NCBI GenBank assembly: GCA_036261625.1
Contig: DATAKL010000054.1
Location: 62,001 to 126,000 of the forward strand
Direction of reading: 5' to 3'
Length of the DNA: 64,000 nucleotides
Source: JAAXKN01 sp036261625
GTDB lineage: Bacteria > Bacteroidota > Ignavibacteria > Ignavibacteriales > SURF-24
The translations under genes were made by a program, and so were the position numbers. Position 1 is the first letter of the stretch, and each line of letters begins with the position of its first letter. The notes under the pieces were generated by a model. That model was not told the DNA's origin. It was given only the letters and a program-made list of their open reading frames with translations, and made no database searches. Positions 17,691 to 27,011 of this stretch are shown here, piece after piece.

Positions 17691-19151
17691 ATGAAAAAGC
17701 TTGCTTTATTACTGATGATTTCTTTATATCCTCAGTTCCTGTCGGCCCAAACGGAATTTCAGAGGTTCATATCACACGTAAATTCATTAAACGGCAACTC
17801 TCAGGCCCAGACGGCTGCCATCGACAGCTTTGTAAATTATGCAAAGACAAAGGGGATCCCCTTTATTGAAGGCAGCACGGCTAACTTCCTTTACCGGGGA
17901 AAAACTTCAACAGTGAGTGTATCGGGCGATTTCAACGACTGGAACGCTTCGCGGGATATGATGACAAGGCTTTCAAATACAGATCTCTATTACTTTTCGC
18001 GTACATTTGAACAGACGGCAAGACTGGACTATAAGTTTGTTCTAAACGGCACCAGCTGGATACTCGACCCTTTGAATCCCCGCCAGGTTTCAGGCGGATA
18101 CGGCCCCAACTCGGAACTGGCAATGCCGGGCTATGTTCAGCCCTGGGAGATCGGTTATAACCCCTCGGCTAAGCATGGGAAAATTGAAAACAGAACAATC
18201 AGCAGCCGGAAAGCCCTGGCATCATACCAGATAAGAATCTATCTTCCGGCAGGCTATAATAAGGATAACGCTGAAAGATACCCTGCCGCATACTTCCAGG
18301 ACGGCTTTGAATATATTAACCTCGGGAGTGCTGTAAACGTAATAGACAACATGACAGACAGCGGTAAGATTAAACCCGTAATTGCAGTATTTGTCCAGCC
18401 CAATAACCGCAACGATGAGTATGCCGGAGGTAAAAGAACAGCATACAGGGAATTTTTTGCTTATGAACTTGTGCCTTTTATTGATTCATTGTATAAAACT
18501 CTCACTGATCCCAAAAGCCGCCTTGTGCTGGGGGATTCATACGGAGGCAACATTTCAGCACTTATTGCATTTAATTATCCTGATATCTTCGGAAACTGCG
18601 GGCTGCATTCGGGCGCCTTCCAGCCTTATAACTTTGAAGCCGCTTCCCTTATCAGCTCAAAACCTCTTCAGCCTGTAAAGCTTTTTTCAGTCTGGGGAAG
18701 CTATGAAGGCTTGTATCAGTTCTGGAGGCCTTATAAAGATTCACTTCTGCAGAAGGGCTATAGTCTCATGTGGGCTGAATACCCGGAAGGACACAGCTGG
18801 GGATTATGGAGAGCCACGCTGGATGACATGCTGAAATATTTCTTCTCCAAAGATGAAACTCCGGTGGAAAATAGTAATTCGAAACCTTCAGCCTTTGAGC
18901 TTAAGCAGAACTACCCTAATCCTTTTAACCCTTCCACTACGATTAATTTTACAGTTCCTGAGGCCGGTAAATACTCCATCCGCATCTACGATATGCTGGG
19001 AAGAGAAGTGGCTTTGCTAGCCCAAAGAGATTTCACGCAGGGGAGTTATTCATTTAATTTTAACGGACAGAGCCTTCCATCGGGGATTTATTTATACCGC
19101 CTGGAAGGAAAAAATATTTCCCTCTCCCGCAAAATGGCATTATTGAAATGA
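17691..19151 (+). CDS. secreted esterase with N-terminal E-set module and sorting domain
   Basis: 486 residues; signal peptide to about LSAQ (residue 19). An AMPK/isoamylase-like E-set domain (about 60-150) contains VSVSGDFNDWN and YKFVLNG. The esterase D/enterochelin-esterase-like alpha/beta hydrolase (about 165-390) has nucleophile motif G-D-S-Y-G (Ser about 283) and a late His in EGHSWGLW. The type IX-like domain occupies about 402-486. Fused E-set plus esterase architecture matches Fes/feruloyl esterase-type enzymes; the substrate (siderophore ester or plant-wall ester) is not determinable. It has its own start 31 bp after a terminator. Confidence 0.88.
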   Translation: MKKLALLLMISLYPQFLSAQTEFQRFISHVNSLNGNSQAQTAAIDSFVNYAKTKGIPFIEGSTANFLYRGKTSTVSVSGDFNDWNASRDMMTRLSNTDLYYFSRTFEQTARLDYKFVLNGTSWILDPLNPRQVSGGYGPNSELAMPGYVQPWEIGYNPSAKHGKIENRTISSRKALASYQIRIYLPAGYNKDNAERYPAAYFQDGFEYINLGSAVNVIDNMTDSGKIKPVIAVFVQPNNRNDEYAGGKRTAYREFFAYELVPFIDSLYKTLTDPKSRLVLGDSYGGNISALIAFNYPDIFGNCGLHSGAFQPYNFEAASLISSKPLQPVKLFSVWGSYEGLYQFWRPYKDSLLQKGYSLMWAEYPEGHSWGLWRATLDDMLKYFFSKDETPVENSNSKPSAFELKQNYPNPFNPSTTINFTVPEAGKYSIRIYDMLGREVALLAQRDFTQGSYSFNFNGQSLPSGIYLYRLEGKNISLSRKMALLK

Positions 19152-19162
19152 GTCTTGCCGTT

Positions 19163-19208
19163 GCACGTTGAACGTCGCACGTCGCACGTTGAACGTCGCA
19201 CGTTGAAC
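19163..19208. repeat. short tandem repeat with unit GCACGTTGAACGTC
   Basis: Units GCACGTTGAACGTC, GCACGTC, GCACGTTGAACGTC and GCACGTTGAAC follow one another with no interruption. Each contains internal ACGT inverted half-sites, so the tract can fold in many registers. It lies between the esterase stop and the miaB promoter. Confidence 0.85.
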
Positions 19209-19229
19209 CTTTTTCCGCCAATAAATTCA

Positions 19230-19260
19230 TTGTTTAGAAGACATGAAATCTTTATATTTG
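19230..19260 (+). promoter_or_regulatory. Bacteroidota-type promoter of miaB
   Basis: TTG at 19230-19232 and TATATTTG at 19253-19260 match the -33 TTG and -7 TAnnTTTG consensus with 20-bp spacing. The predicted start would be about 15 bases upstream of the miaB ATG. Confidence 0.55.
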
Positions 19261-19282
19261 AGCTTAAAATGAAAGCGGGAAA

Positions 19283-20632
19283 ATGAGTAAGAATAATATA
19301 TATATAGAGACTTATGGCTGTCAGATGAATCTTGCCGATACGGAAATTGTAATGGGCATACTGAAAACGAACGGCTATGAAATTACACAGACTGCAGAGG
19401 ATGCAAACGTTATACTGTTAAATACATGCAGCGTCAGGGATAATGCAGAGCAGAGAATTTACGGGCGCCTTGGAAATTTCAAGACACTGAAGACTGAAAA
19501 GCCGGGACTTGTTGTGGGTATACTCGGCTGTATGGCTGAAAGACTTAAAAAAGATCTGATTGAAGATAAAAAAATTGTGGACCTGGTAGTCGGTCCCGAT
19601 GAATACCGCAGGCTGCCTGAATATTTATCAGTTGCCTTTAACGGCGATAAGGGCATCGGCGTCAAACTCTCACGCACCGAGACTTACGACGACATTACCC
19701 CTTACAGGGAAGACGGCCTTCAGGCATGGATATCTGTCATGCGCGGATGCGACAAGTTCTGCACCTACTGCGTAGTTCCATTTACACGCGGACGCGAAAG
19801 AAGCCGCGCTTTGAACTCAATTATCGATGAGATTAAAGTCCTCTCCAAAAGAGGCTTCAGGGAAGTTACACTCCTCGGGCAGAACGTGAATTCATATAAT
19901 GATAACGGTTCCGACTTTGCAGATTTGCTTGCTGCCTCGGCTGCGGTCGACGCCAAGATGAGAATAAGATTTACAACTTCTCATCCGCAGGACCTCTCAG
20001 ACAAGCTTCTCTATACAATTGCCGGCAATGACAATATCTGCAATTATATTCATCTTCCCGTGCAGTCCGGCTCCAACAGAATACTTAAGCTGATGAACCG
20101 AACGTACACAATTGAGCATTATATGAATCTTGTTGAAAAAGCCAAGGAGATAATTCCCGGCGTCAGCTTTTCAACCGATATTATTGCAGGATTTCCGACT
20201 GAAACCCTGGAAGATCACCTCCAGACGCTTGAAGTCATGCGCCGTGTGCGCTACGACGGAGCCTACATGTTCAAGTATTCACCGCGCGAGGGTACAAAGG
20301 CCTATAAAATGGAAGACGATGTTCCTGAGGAGGTAAAGGTAAAGCGCCTCAGTGAAATTATCGATCTCCAGCAGCAGATCTCACATGAAGTCAATCAGAG
20401 CCTTATTGAAAAAGAGGAAATTGTGCTCGTTGAGGGCTTCAGCCGTAAGAGTGATGACTTTATGGCGGGCCGTACAGATTCTAACAAGGTTGCAATCTTC
20501 CCGCGTTCTGAAAAGATTAAGGAAGGCAGCTACGTAAAAGTTAAGATCAACAGGGCAACCTCAGGCACCTTGTTTGCAGACGTTGTTGAAATTTATCCTG
20601 AGGCAGGGGAAAATCTGCATTTGACTGCCTGA
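19283..20632 (+). CDS. miaB: tRNA-2-methylthio-N6-dimethylallyladenosine synthase
   Basis: 449 residues of normal MiaB length. The N-terminal MTTase domain carries the three cluster cysteines (TYGCQMN, NTCSVRD and LGCMAER). The radical-SAM motif C-D-K-F-C-T-Y-C is at about 157-164, followed by VPFTRGRERSR, and a TRAM domain closes the protein (about 375-440). The enzyme adds a methylthio group to i6A37 of tRNAs reading UNN codons. The VPFTRGRERSR segment separates it from RimO, which is also in this window. A Bacteroidota promoter sits just upstream. Confidence 0.97.
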   Translation: MSKNNIYIETYGCQMNLADTEIVMGILKTNGYEITQTAEDANVILLNTCSVRDNAEQRIYGRLGNFKTLKTEKPGLVVGILGCMAERLKKDLIEDKKIVDLVVGPDEYRRLPEYLSVAFNGDKGIGVKLSRTETYDDITPYREDGLQAWISVMRGCDKFCTYCVVPFTRGRERSRALNSIIDEIKVLSKRGFREVTLLGQNVNSYNDNGSDFADLLAASAAVDAKMRIRFTTSHPQDLSDKLLYTIAGNDNICNYIHLPVQSGSNRILKLMNRTYTIEHYMNLVEKAKEIIPGVSFSTDIIAGFPTETLEDHLQTLEVMRRVRYDGAYMFKYSPREGTKAYKMEDDVPEEVKVKRLSEIIDLQQQISHEVNQSLIEKEEIVLVEGFSRKSDDFMAGRTDSNKVAIFPRSEKIKEGSYVKVKINRATSGTLFADVVEIYPEAGENLHLTA

Positions 20633-20678
20633 AACATTTCAGGCAGTAAATAATTATATACAGGAGAAGGTAGTAGTA

Positions 20679-21416
20679 GTGCGCATTATTCTTAAAACGG
20701 TTTTATTTTTGTTCCTGCTGTGCCTTATTCCGGCTTATGCTCAGGAGGAAGTAAACATAACCCCATACCTCAGGCAGATCGAATCGGGACAGCTGGAAGC
20801 GGCCAGGCAGGGGTGTGAAAACTTAAAGAAAACCAATCCGAAGGTTCCTTCTGTAATGTTCCTGGATGCCATGCTTACTCAGGACGGTAAAGAAGCCCTT
20901 GCAAAATATTCCGAAATCTACCAGAAGTATCCTAAAAGCAGATATGCCGATGCCTCTCTTTACTGGGTCTATTCATACCATTATGCGCTTGGAAATTATA
21001 CCAGGGCCGCCTCTTATATGGATGAGCTTAAAAAAAATTATCCCAAATCATCTTTTTTAACTTCCGGAAAGGAGAACTCTTCTTCCCGAAGTGACAGCAA
21101 AAATATGATGCCTGCTGAAGAGAAGTCTTTCAGCCGGCAGCCTCAGAAGGCTGCTGTGCCGCAGTCAAAAAAGAATTTACCTTTTACCATACAGGCCGGG
21201 GCATTCTTAAGCGAAGAGAATGCATTAAAACTTATGGACAGCTTCCGCAGCGCGGGGTACTTTACTGAGCTGAAGAAAAAGGATGTTGCAGGGAGCACGC
21301 TGAACATTGTAAATGTGGGTAAATTTGAAAACGGGACTGAGGCACATAAGACGCTCGATTTTATTAATATGCGCTACAAACTTAGCGGAAGGGTAGTAAG
21401 AACCGGGGGGAAGTGA
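20679..21416 (+). CDS. exported SPOR-domain protein with TPR-like N-terminus
   Basis: 245 residues from a GTG start with GGAGAAGG eight bases upstream. Signal peptide ends near AYAQ (residue 22). A helical TPR/YbgF-like segment (about 25-130) is followed by a low-complexity Ser/Lys linker and a SPOR domain (about 165-243; FTIQAGAFLSEENAL and LNIVNVGKF). SPOR domains bind denuded glycan strands at division septa. It lies 46 bp after miaB and is possibly co-transcribed. Confidence 0.85.
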   Translation: MRIILKTVLFLFLLCLIPAYAQEEVNITPYLRQIESGQLEAARQGCENLKKTNPKVPSVMFLDAMLTQDGKEALAKYSEIYQKYPKSRYADASLYWVYSYHYALGNYTRAASYMDELKKNYPKSSFLTSGKENSSSRSDSKNMMPAEEKSFSRQPQKAAVPQSKKNLPFTIQAGAFLSEENALKLMDSFRSAGYFTELKKKDVAGSTLNIVNVGKFENGTEAHKTLDFINMRYKLSGRVVRTGGK

Positions 21417-21506
21417 GATTACCGCTTGTTTCTTAATTTTTCGGTTCTTATAATAGGGTAAATTAAGGGGGCTAAGTATTATGTCTATCGGTCTTAAAGG
21501 TTTCAT

Positions 21507-22301
21507 TTGGAAATAACGTTTGCCGGCACCGGATCGGGAAAAGTATCCCTTGAGCGCTACTTTTCTTCTTTCCTTTTGTCTCTTCCGGGCTATAATCTCC
21601 TCATTGAGGCGGGCGACGGAGCCTCACGGGCCCTGGAGCAAAGCCGGGTGGACATAACCCAAATTAACTCAATTCTTATTTCGCACTTTCACCCCGATCA
21701 CGTTAACGGAATCTCCTCACTCATAATTCAGATGAAGATGAGAAAAAGAAAACTTCCGCTTCATTTAATTGTGCACGAAAACCTTACGGAAAAATTAACA
21801 GAGTTCCTTCAAACGGGCTACGTTTTCCGGGAACGCCTGGGCTTTGAGATGAATGTCCTGGGCTTTAAGACGGGTGAAAGTTTTTCCCTTTCAGAGCGCC
21901 TTAGCTTCACTGCACGTGAAAACTCACATTTGGATAAGTATGAAGGGACCTTCGATGTTTATAAGTCGGGGCGCGATAAGTCGCTGCTCGTCTCATGCGG
22001 GTTTTTATTTAAGGCTGAAGACATTAAATTGTTTTACACTGGTGACATGGGCGCGAAAAATGATCTTTATCTATTCCATAGTGAAAAGCCCGGCATAATG
22101 ATTACGGAGACGACTCACGTGGAGCTTAGTGACATTCTTGAAGCCGTAAGGGAGCAGTTAAGCATAAGGAAAATATTGCTTACGCATATTAGCGATGAGG
22201 CTCCAATAAAAGAATGGCTCGGAACGGTCGGCCCATACGAAAGTGAAAAATTTATAGTTGCGTATGATACTATGAAATGGGACTTCGGATCTTTTATTTA
22301 G
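21507..22301 (+). CDS. MBL-fold metallohydrolase
   Basis: 264 residues. Metal motif HFHPDHVNG (HxHxDH) at about 55-63, a GTGSG-starting first strand, a YTGDMG strand carrying the bridging Asp, and a late LLTHIS histidine: a complete metallo-beta-lactamase site. The overall pattern resembles the RNase Z/arylsulfatase-like branch, but no specific tRNA-processing exosite is seen. The only start in a suitable place is TTG 21507; an ATG frame at 21480 stops quickly in another frame. Confidence 0.8.
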   Translation: MEITFAGTGSGKVSLERYFSSFLLSLPGYNLLIEAGDGASRALEQSRVDITQINSILISHFHPDHVNGISSLIIQMKMRKRKLPLHLIVHENLTEKLTEFLQTGYVFRERLGFEMNVLGFKTGESFSLSERLSFTARENSHLDKYEGTFDVYKSGRDKSLLVSCGFLFKAEDIKLFYTGDMGAKNDLYLFHSEKPGIMITETTHVELSDILEAVREQLSIRKILLTHISDEAPIKEWLGTVGPYESEKFIVAYDTMKWDFGSFI

Positions 22302-22389
22302 CCCCATGGGGTATCCGTTTGGAATTTAAATAAATCAAAATATGTCGTAAATTACGGTTAGTTTTTATCCTTCTATTGCAAGAAAAAGA

Positions 22390-23502
22390 ATGACCATTAG
22401 TCAGTTTCAGGAAAAATTCGGAATTATAGGTAAATCCAAGGAAATTAAGGACCTTGTTGATATTGTAATGCAGGTAGCCCAGTCTGACATTTCAGTTCTT
22501 ATATATGGGGAAAGCGGTGTAGGAAAGGAAGTCTTCGCCCGTGCAATTCACGGATACAGTAAAAGGGCCCAAAAGCCGCTCGTTACAGTCAACTGCGGAG
22601 CTATTCCCGAAGGCATACTTGAAAGTGAACTCTTCGGGCACAGAAAGGGCTCCTTTACGGGTGCCGTTGAGAACAGGAAGGGTTATTTTGAGATTGCCGA
22701 CGGCGGAACACTCTTCCTGGATGAACTGGCTGAAATGCCTCTTACCACACAGGTAAAGCTTCTGAGGGCAATTGAAAATAAGGAGTTTATGCGTATTGGA
22801 AGTGAAACCGTAACTCAGGTGGACGTGCGCATAATTGCAGCCACCAATAAGGACCTCCAGAAGGAGGTGGACGCCAAAAGGTTCAGGGAGGATCTTTACT
22901 TCCGCCTTAAGGCTGTTACGCTCTTCATACCCCCTTTAAGAAAACGCAGGGAAGATATTCCTGAACTGGCTCTCCATTTTATTAAATCGTATTCAGAGGC
23001 AAACAATCTCCCCCTTGTCCATATTACAAATGAGGCTCTGGACCTCCTTACAAACTTCTCCTGGACGGGAAACATACGCGAACTGAAGAATTCCCTGGAG
23101 ACCGCAATTGCCTTAAACCGCACGGGGGTCCTTGACGTACAGTCGTTTTCATTCCTAATAAAAAGCAAAATTGAGGAAAAGGAAAACCGTAATCTCCCGG
23201 TTTTTGTCCACCGCACGCCGGAGGAGTCCGACAGGGAGATGATCTACCGTGCCCTTATTGAGATTAAGCGTGACCTCGTAGAGCTAAAGCAGGTGGTATA
23301 TAAAAACTATCAGGAAATCCGCGAAAAGGATAATAATAATTCACACATAAATATAGATGAAGTGGTGCCTATTGAGGTAATGGAAAAAGAAGCAATCAGA
23401 AATGCCCTTAATTACTCAAAAGGCAGCAAAAAAGAAGCTGCAAAGCTCTTAAAGATAAGCGAAAGAACACTTTACCGGAAGATGCAGGAATATGACCTAT
23501 AA
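22390..23502 (+). CDS. sigma-54-dependent transcription activator lacking a receiver domain
   Basis: 370 residues. The AAA+ domain starts almost at residue 10: Walker A GESGVGKE, VNCGAIPE, sigma-54 contact loop GSFTGA (about 87-92; the consensus is GAFTGA), Walker B GTLFLDEL, arginine-finger region FREDLYFRL and the FSWTGNIRELKN sensor. A linker follows, then a Fis-type HTH (about 325-368; KKEAAKLLKISERTLYRKM). No N-terminal REC, PAS or GAF domain is present, as in PspF, so activity may be controlled by a partner protein. Its 3' end overlaps lptE by 11 bases. Confidence 0.93.
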   Translation: MTISQFQEKFGIIGKSKEIKDLVDIVMQVAQSDISVLIYGESGVGKEVFARAIHGYSKRAQKPLVTVNCGAIPEGILESELFGHRKGSFTGAVENRKGYFEIADGGTLFLDELAEMPLTTQVKLLRAIENKEFMRIGSETVTQVDVRIIAATNKDLQKEVDAKRFREDLYFRLKAVTLFIPPLRKRREDIPELALHFIKSYSEANNLPLVHITNEALDLLTNFSWTGNIRELKNSLETAIALNRTGVLDVQSFSFLIKSKIEEKENRNLPVFVHRTPEESDREMIYRALIEIKRDLVELKQVVYKNYQEIREKDNNNSHINIDEVVPIEVMEKEAIRNALNYSKGSKKEAAKLLKISERTLYRKMQEYDL

Positions 23503-24019
23503 AATTATACGCCCCATGGGGCTATTGTTTATTTTATTGTTTGTTGCTAATTTTAGTGGCTGTTTTTACTCCTTTACGGGAGCTTCGGTCGCTCCGCACT
23601 TAAAAACAGTAGCCATTCCGATGGCTGAGGACAGGAGCGGCATCGGGGAATTAAATTTAAGGGAACAGTTTACAAGCAAGCTTATTCAGGCATTCAATAA
23701 CGACAACACGCTCAGAGTGGCTGAAAAATCCTCGGCAGATGCCCTGCTGGAGTGTACAATTGTTTCTTTTAATGACGCCCCTGCGGTTATTGCAGCAGCA
23801 GGAAACAACAGGGAAAATGTTGCTACAAGAAGAATAACCATTACCGCCAGGGTTGTCTTCAGGGATCTGGTTAAAAAGAAAACCATTTCCGAAAAAAATT
23901 ATTCTAATTACGGTGATTATACTACGGATAATATAGCGGCCAACAGGCCGGTTGGCATCCAGACTGCCTTGGACAGGCTGACGGAGGACATACTAATCGG
24001 CACAGTATCTAATTGGTAA
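23492..24019 (+). CDS. lptE: LptE-like LPS-assembly lipoprotein
   Basis: 175 residues. Lipoprotein signal with F-S-G-Cys24, then a compact domain beginning YSFTGASVAPHLKTVAIP, the usual opening of Bacteroidota LptE. LptE plugs the LptD barrel and helps insert lipopolysaccharide at the outer membrane. The start codon lies inside the end of the sigma-54 activator gene (11-base overlap), so translation is probably coupled. A glycosyltransferase gene follows after 18 bp, consistent with an envelope operon. Confidence 0.85.
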   Translation: MTYKIIRPMGLLFILLFVANFSGCFYSFTGASVAPHLKTVAIPMAEDRSGIGELNLREQFTSKLIQAFNNDNTLRVAEKSSADALLECTIVSFNDAPAVIAAAGNNRENVATRRITITARVVFRDLVKKKTISEKNYSNYGDYTTDNIAANRPVGIQTALDRLTEDILIGTVSNW

Positions 24020-24037
24020 CAACTTCAAGGAATAACA

Positions 24038-25483
24038 ATGGACGATGTAGTTCTGATTTCTTATTTCATTTCACTTACGATTTTACTTATTTTCGGCAGT
24101 CACGGTTTCGTGATGCTGTTCTATCATAGCAAATACGGCAAAAACCGCCCACAGGAAAACAAGGACCTCAAAGAGGACAAAAAAGTTACAATTCAGCTCC
24201 CTTTATATAATGAACTTTATGTGGTCGAAAGACTTATTAACTGCGTCTGCGCTATAGACTACCCGAAGGAACTCCTTGAAGTTCAGGTCTTAGACGACTC
24301 AACAGACGAAACCACACAGCTCGTTGCCAGACTTGTAGCTGAAAAACAGGCCCTCGGATTTGATATTAAACAGATCAGACGCGGCAACAGGGAAGGCTTT
24401 AAGGCCGGAGCACTTTACGAGGGACTTAAAATTGCCAAGGGCGACTACGTTGCCATTTTTGATGCCGACTTTATGCCGACACAGGACTTCCTCAAGAAAA
24501 CTCTCAGATATTTTAATAATCCCAAGATCGGTATGGTTCAGACCAGATGGGACCACGCCAACAGCGAAGACTCTCTTCTTACAAAAATTCAGGCCCTCGC
24601 GCTCGACGGTCACTTCGTTATTGAGCAGAGCGTCAGAAACAAGGCCGGATTTTTTATCACCTTTAACGGCACGGGAGGCATCTGGAAAAAAGAATGTATT
24701 GAGGATGCAGGCAACTGGCAGGGCGACACACTGGCCGAAGACCTGGATCTCAGCTACAGGGCACAGCTTAAAGGCTGGAAGTTTGTTTACCTTAGGGACT
24801 TTACAACTCCTGCCGAGCTTCCCGATGAGATCAATGCCCTTAAGGCACAGCAGTTCAGGTGGACAAAAGGCCACATCGAAACTGCAAAGAAACTCCTTCC
24901 ATTGGTCTGGAAAAGTGACATCTCTCTTAGAACCAAGCTTCAGTGCACGTTCCACCTGAGCATTAATTTTGCTTTCCCGATCACTTTATTGGCGTGCATA
25001 CTTAACGTTCCGCTTGTTTTTATTAAGAACAGCGGACCGCACGAGGCTTTCTTTAATATGATGTCGGTCTTCATTCTGGCATTCTTCAGCTCATTTTTGT
25101 TCTATCTTTATTCACAGAAAGATATTCATACCGACTGGAGAAAGAAGATAGCCTTATTCCCGCTTTTTATGGCAGGCAGCATGGGTTTTGCAGTAAATAA
25201 CTCAAGAGCCGTTGTTGAAGGTCTCTTAAGCCGGAAAAGTGAGTTCGTACGTACGCCCAAGGTAAAACCGGGCGACACTCAGCCGAAACCGAATTACAGT
25301 GCAAGAAAGAAACTCAGTCCTACGGTTTATATTGAAATGCTTTTAGCGGCGTACTGCCTGGTGGGTGTGGTTGCTTCAATTTATTTCATGGAAATTGCAG
25401 CTCTGCCGTTCCACCTTTTGTTCTTTCTGGGATTTACCATGGTTTCATCAATGTCGCTTAAAAGCGTATATAATAAGAAATAA
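24038..25483 (+). CDS. membrane processive family 2 glycosyltransferase
   Basis: 481 residues. An N-terminal membrane helix precedes the GT-A domain (about 45-290) with D-D-S-T-D-E, the D-A-D metal motif, E-D-L-D-L-S and the Q-Q-F-R-W box, the D,D,D,QxxRW pattern of processive or ceramide-glucosyltransferase-like GT2 enzymes. Four or more C-terminal helices follow (about 305-475). It could synthesise a polysaccharide or glycosylate a lipid; the acceptor cannot be inferred. It is followed nine bases later by the TPR gene. Confidence 0.9.
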   Translation: MDDVVLISYFISLTILLIFGSHGFVMLFYHSKYGKNRPQENKDLKEDKKVTIQLPLYNELYVVERLINCVCAIDYPKELLEVQVLDDSTDETTQLVARLVAEKQALGFDIKQIRRGNREGFKAGALYEGLKIAKGDYVAIFDADFMPTQDFLKKTLRYFNNPKIGMVQTRWDHANSEDSLLTKIQALALDGHFVIEQSVRNKAGFFITFNGTGGIWKKECIEDAGNWQGDTLAEDLDLSYRAQLKGWKFVYLRDFTTPAELPDEINALKAQQFRWTKGHIETAKKLLPLVWKSDISLRTKLQCTFHLSINFAFPITLLACILNVPLVFIKNSGPHEAFFNMMSVFILAFFSSFLFYLYSQKDIHTDWRKKIALFPLFMAGSMGFAVNNSRAVVEGLLSRKSEFVRTPKVKPGDTQPKPNYSARKKLSPTVYIEMLLAAYCLVGVVASIYFMEIAALPFHLLFFLGFTMVSSMSLKSVYNKK

Positions 25484-25491
25484 GGTGTTTT

Positions 25492-26220
25492 TTGCCTAAG
25501 AAAGATCTCTTTGAAGAAAAGCTTGCTCTTGTATACGAATACAACAGGAAATCCCCATTGTTCGTAAGGGCAGCAGGAATTGAAATTGAAAAAAACAATC
25601 TGCACAAGGCCGTCAGCATACTTAATGGCGGCTTGGCAGAATACCCCAATTACCCCACGGCTTACATACTCCTTGGCAAGGCTCAGATGATGCTGGGCAG
25701 TTTTGAGGAGGCCGAGGAGTCGTTTAAGAAAGGCGCCTCTTTAATACACTCCAAAGAAACCCTTAACTATTACATAAGTGAGCTGGAAAAAAGGAGAAGA
25801 AAAAGTTCAAATCTTGAAAGCCGCAGGGTTTCATTTTTTGATGAAGAGCACTCAACTGAACTCAGTAACAAAGCTAATGATATTCCCTCTAAGGATGAAT
25901 CCACAGACCAGGCAAGTCCTTCATCAATTGAAGAAAGGCTTGACGATCTGGCAAAGGAGATATCCTCAGCAAAAATATCCTTGAACCCTGAAGAACCGAT
26001 TCCCGGAATGGAAGGTAAAACTTCCGAAGAGGAAACCTCTGAAGATGCCACGTCGGCAATAGCCTCAGAAACCCTGGCCAAGATTTACATCTCGCAGGGC
26101 AAATTCAGTGAAGCCTTAGCCATCTACAAAATACTTCTCAGCAAGAGTCCCGACCGCAAAGACTTCTACCAGTCAAAGATAGAAGAAATCGAGCAGCAGT
26201 TAGGCCAGAGCGGCTGGTAA
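25492..26220 (+). CDS. TPR-repeat protein with acidic linker
   Basis: 242 residues from a TTG start preceded by AAGGTG. Tetratricopeptide helices occupy about 15-95 and a final TPR pair about 195-235 (ETLAKIYISQGKFSEALAIY). Between them is a Ser/Glu/Asp-rich disordered stretch. No signal peptide is visible, so it should be cytoplasmic. The position at the end of the lptE-GT2 run suggests an envelope-assembly partner, but no specific role is evident. Confidence 0.8.
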   Translation: MPKKDLFEEKLALVYEYNRKSPLFVRAAGIEIEKNNLHKAVSILNGGLAEYPNYPTAYILLGKAQMMLGSFEEAEESFKKGASLIHSKETLNYYISELEKRRRKSSNLESRRVSFFDEEHSTELSNKANDIPSKDESTDQASPSSIEERLDDLAKEISSAKISLNPEEPIPGMEGKTSEEETSEDATSAIASETLAKIYISQGKFSEALAIYKILLSKSPDRKDFYQSKIEEIEQQLGQSGW

Positions 26221-26356
26221 AATATTCCCAAAAGGGAAAGCTTTCCTTTGTAAAGAAAATCGTGACTGCTTTTCGTCTGGATTCATCTCTTATTTTAACG
26301 TATTTTAACGGATTGAATTTTCTTTTGATGCTTTAATGTGTGTTTTTATTGCTTAA

Positions 26357-27010
26357 ATGAAGAGATCTGATGTGATTAAAGGGGACTTTTCCCATAGGAA
26401 TCTTAAAAAGCTTACGCGGGAATTCTACGCCGGGGAGCTCATCTCTGTAGCCAAGTCCCTTTTGGGTAAGATTTTTGTTAAAGAGGATGACCAGGGGCTT
26501 TTTGCCGGGCGCATAGTGGAAGTTGAGGCTTATGACGGCTCAGTCGACGAGGCGGCGCATACATTTAACGGCAGGACTCCCCGCAATGAGATAATGTTCG
26601 GCCCCGGGGGATATCTCTACGTCTATTTCACATACGGCATGTACTTCTGCTGCAATGTGGTTACAGGTCACGAGGGAGAGGGTAAGGCCCTCCTCATAAG
26701 GGCCGTTGAACCCGTGGAAGGAATAAGCTTTATGGCTCAGAGGCGCCTGAAAAGAGATATTATAGACGCGGAGTCCTTAACTAAAAAGGAATTCCTTAAC
26801 CTTACAAGCGGCCCCGGAAAGCTCTGCCAGGCATTTAATATTACGCGGCGTGATAACGGAACGGATCTCTTGGGAGATAGAATTTATATACTTCAAGGTG
26901 ACCGCATTAAAGACGAAGACGTGGTTACCTCCAGAAGAATTGGCATTACAAAATCCGTGGAGCTGCCATGGCGCTTTTTTATAAGGAATAACCCTTTTGT
27001 TTCAAAATAA
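26357..27010 (+). CDS. DNA-3-methyladenine glycosylase, MPG/AAG type
   Basis: 217 residues. Family hallmarks are A-K-S-L-L-G-K, R-I-V-E-V-E-A-Y-D (with the catalytic Glu), A-A-H-T-F-N-G-R-T-x-R-N, the Y-x-Y-F-T-Y-G-M-Y strand and S-G-P-G-K-L-C-Q-A. The enzyme removes alkylated purines such as 3-methyladenine, hypoxanthine and ethenoadenine in base-excision repair. It ends one base before the GT9 start, so the two are coupled although unrelated in function. Confidence 0.95.
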   Translation: MKRSDVIKGDFSHRNLKKLTREFYAGELISVAKSLLGKIFVKEDDQGLFAGRIVEVEAYDGSVDEAAHTFNGRTPRNEIMFGPGGYLYVYFTYGMYFCCNVVTGHEGEGKALLIRAVEPVEGISFMAQRRLKRDIIDAESLTKKEFLNLTSGPGKLCQAFNITRRDNGTDLLGDRIYILQGDRIKDEDVVTSRRIGITKSVELPWRFFIRNNPFVSK

Positions 27011-27011
27011 A

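Noticed and set aside
24299..24959. Long frames on both strands inside the GT2 gene (218 and 199 codons)
   Set aside because: Both overlap an unambiguous glycosyltransferase gene with full motifs; they are codon-bias shadows.
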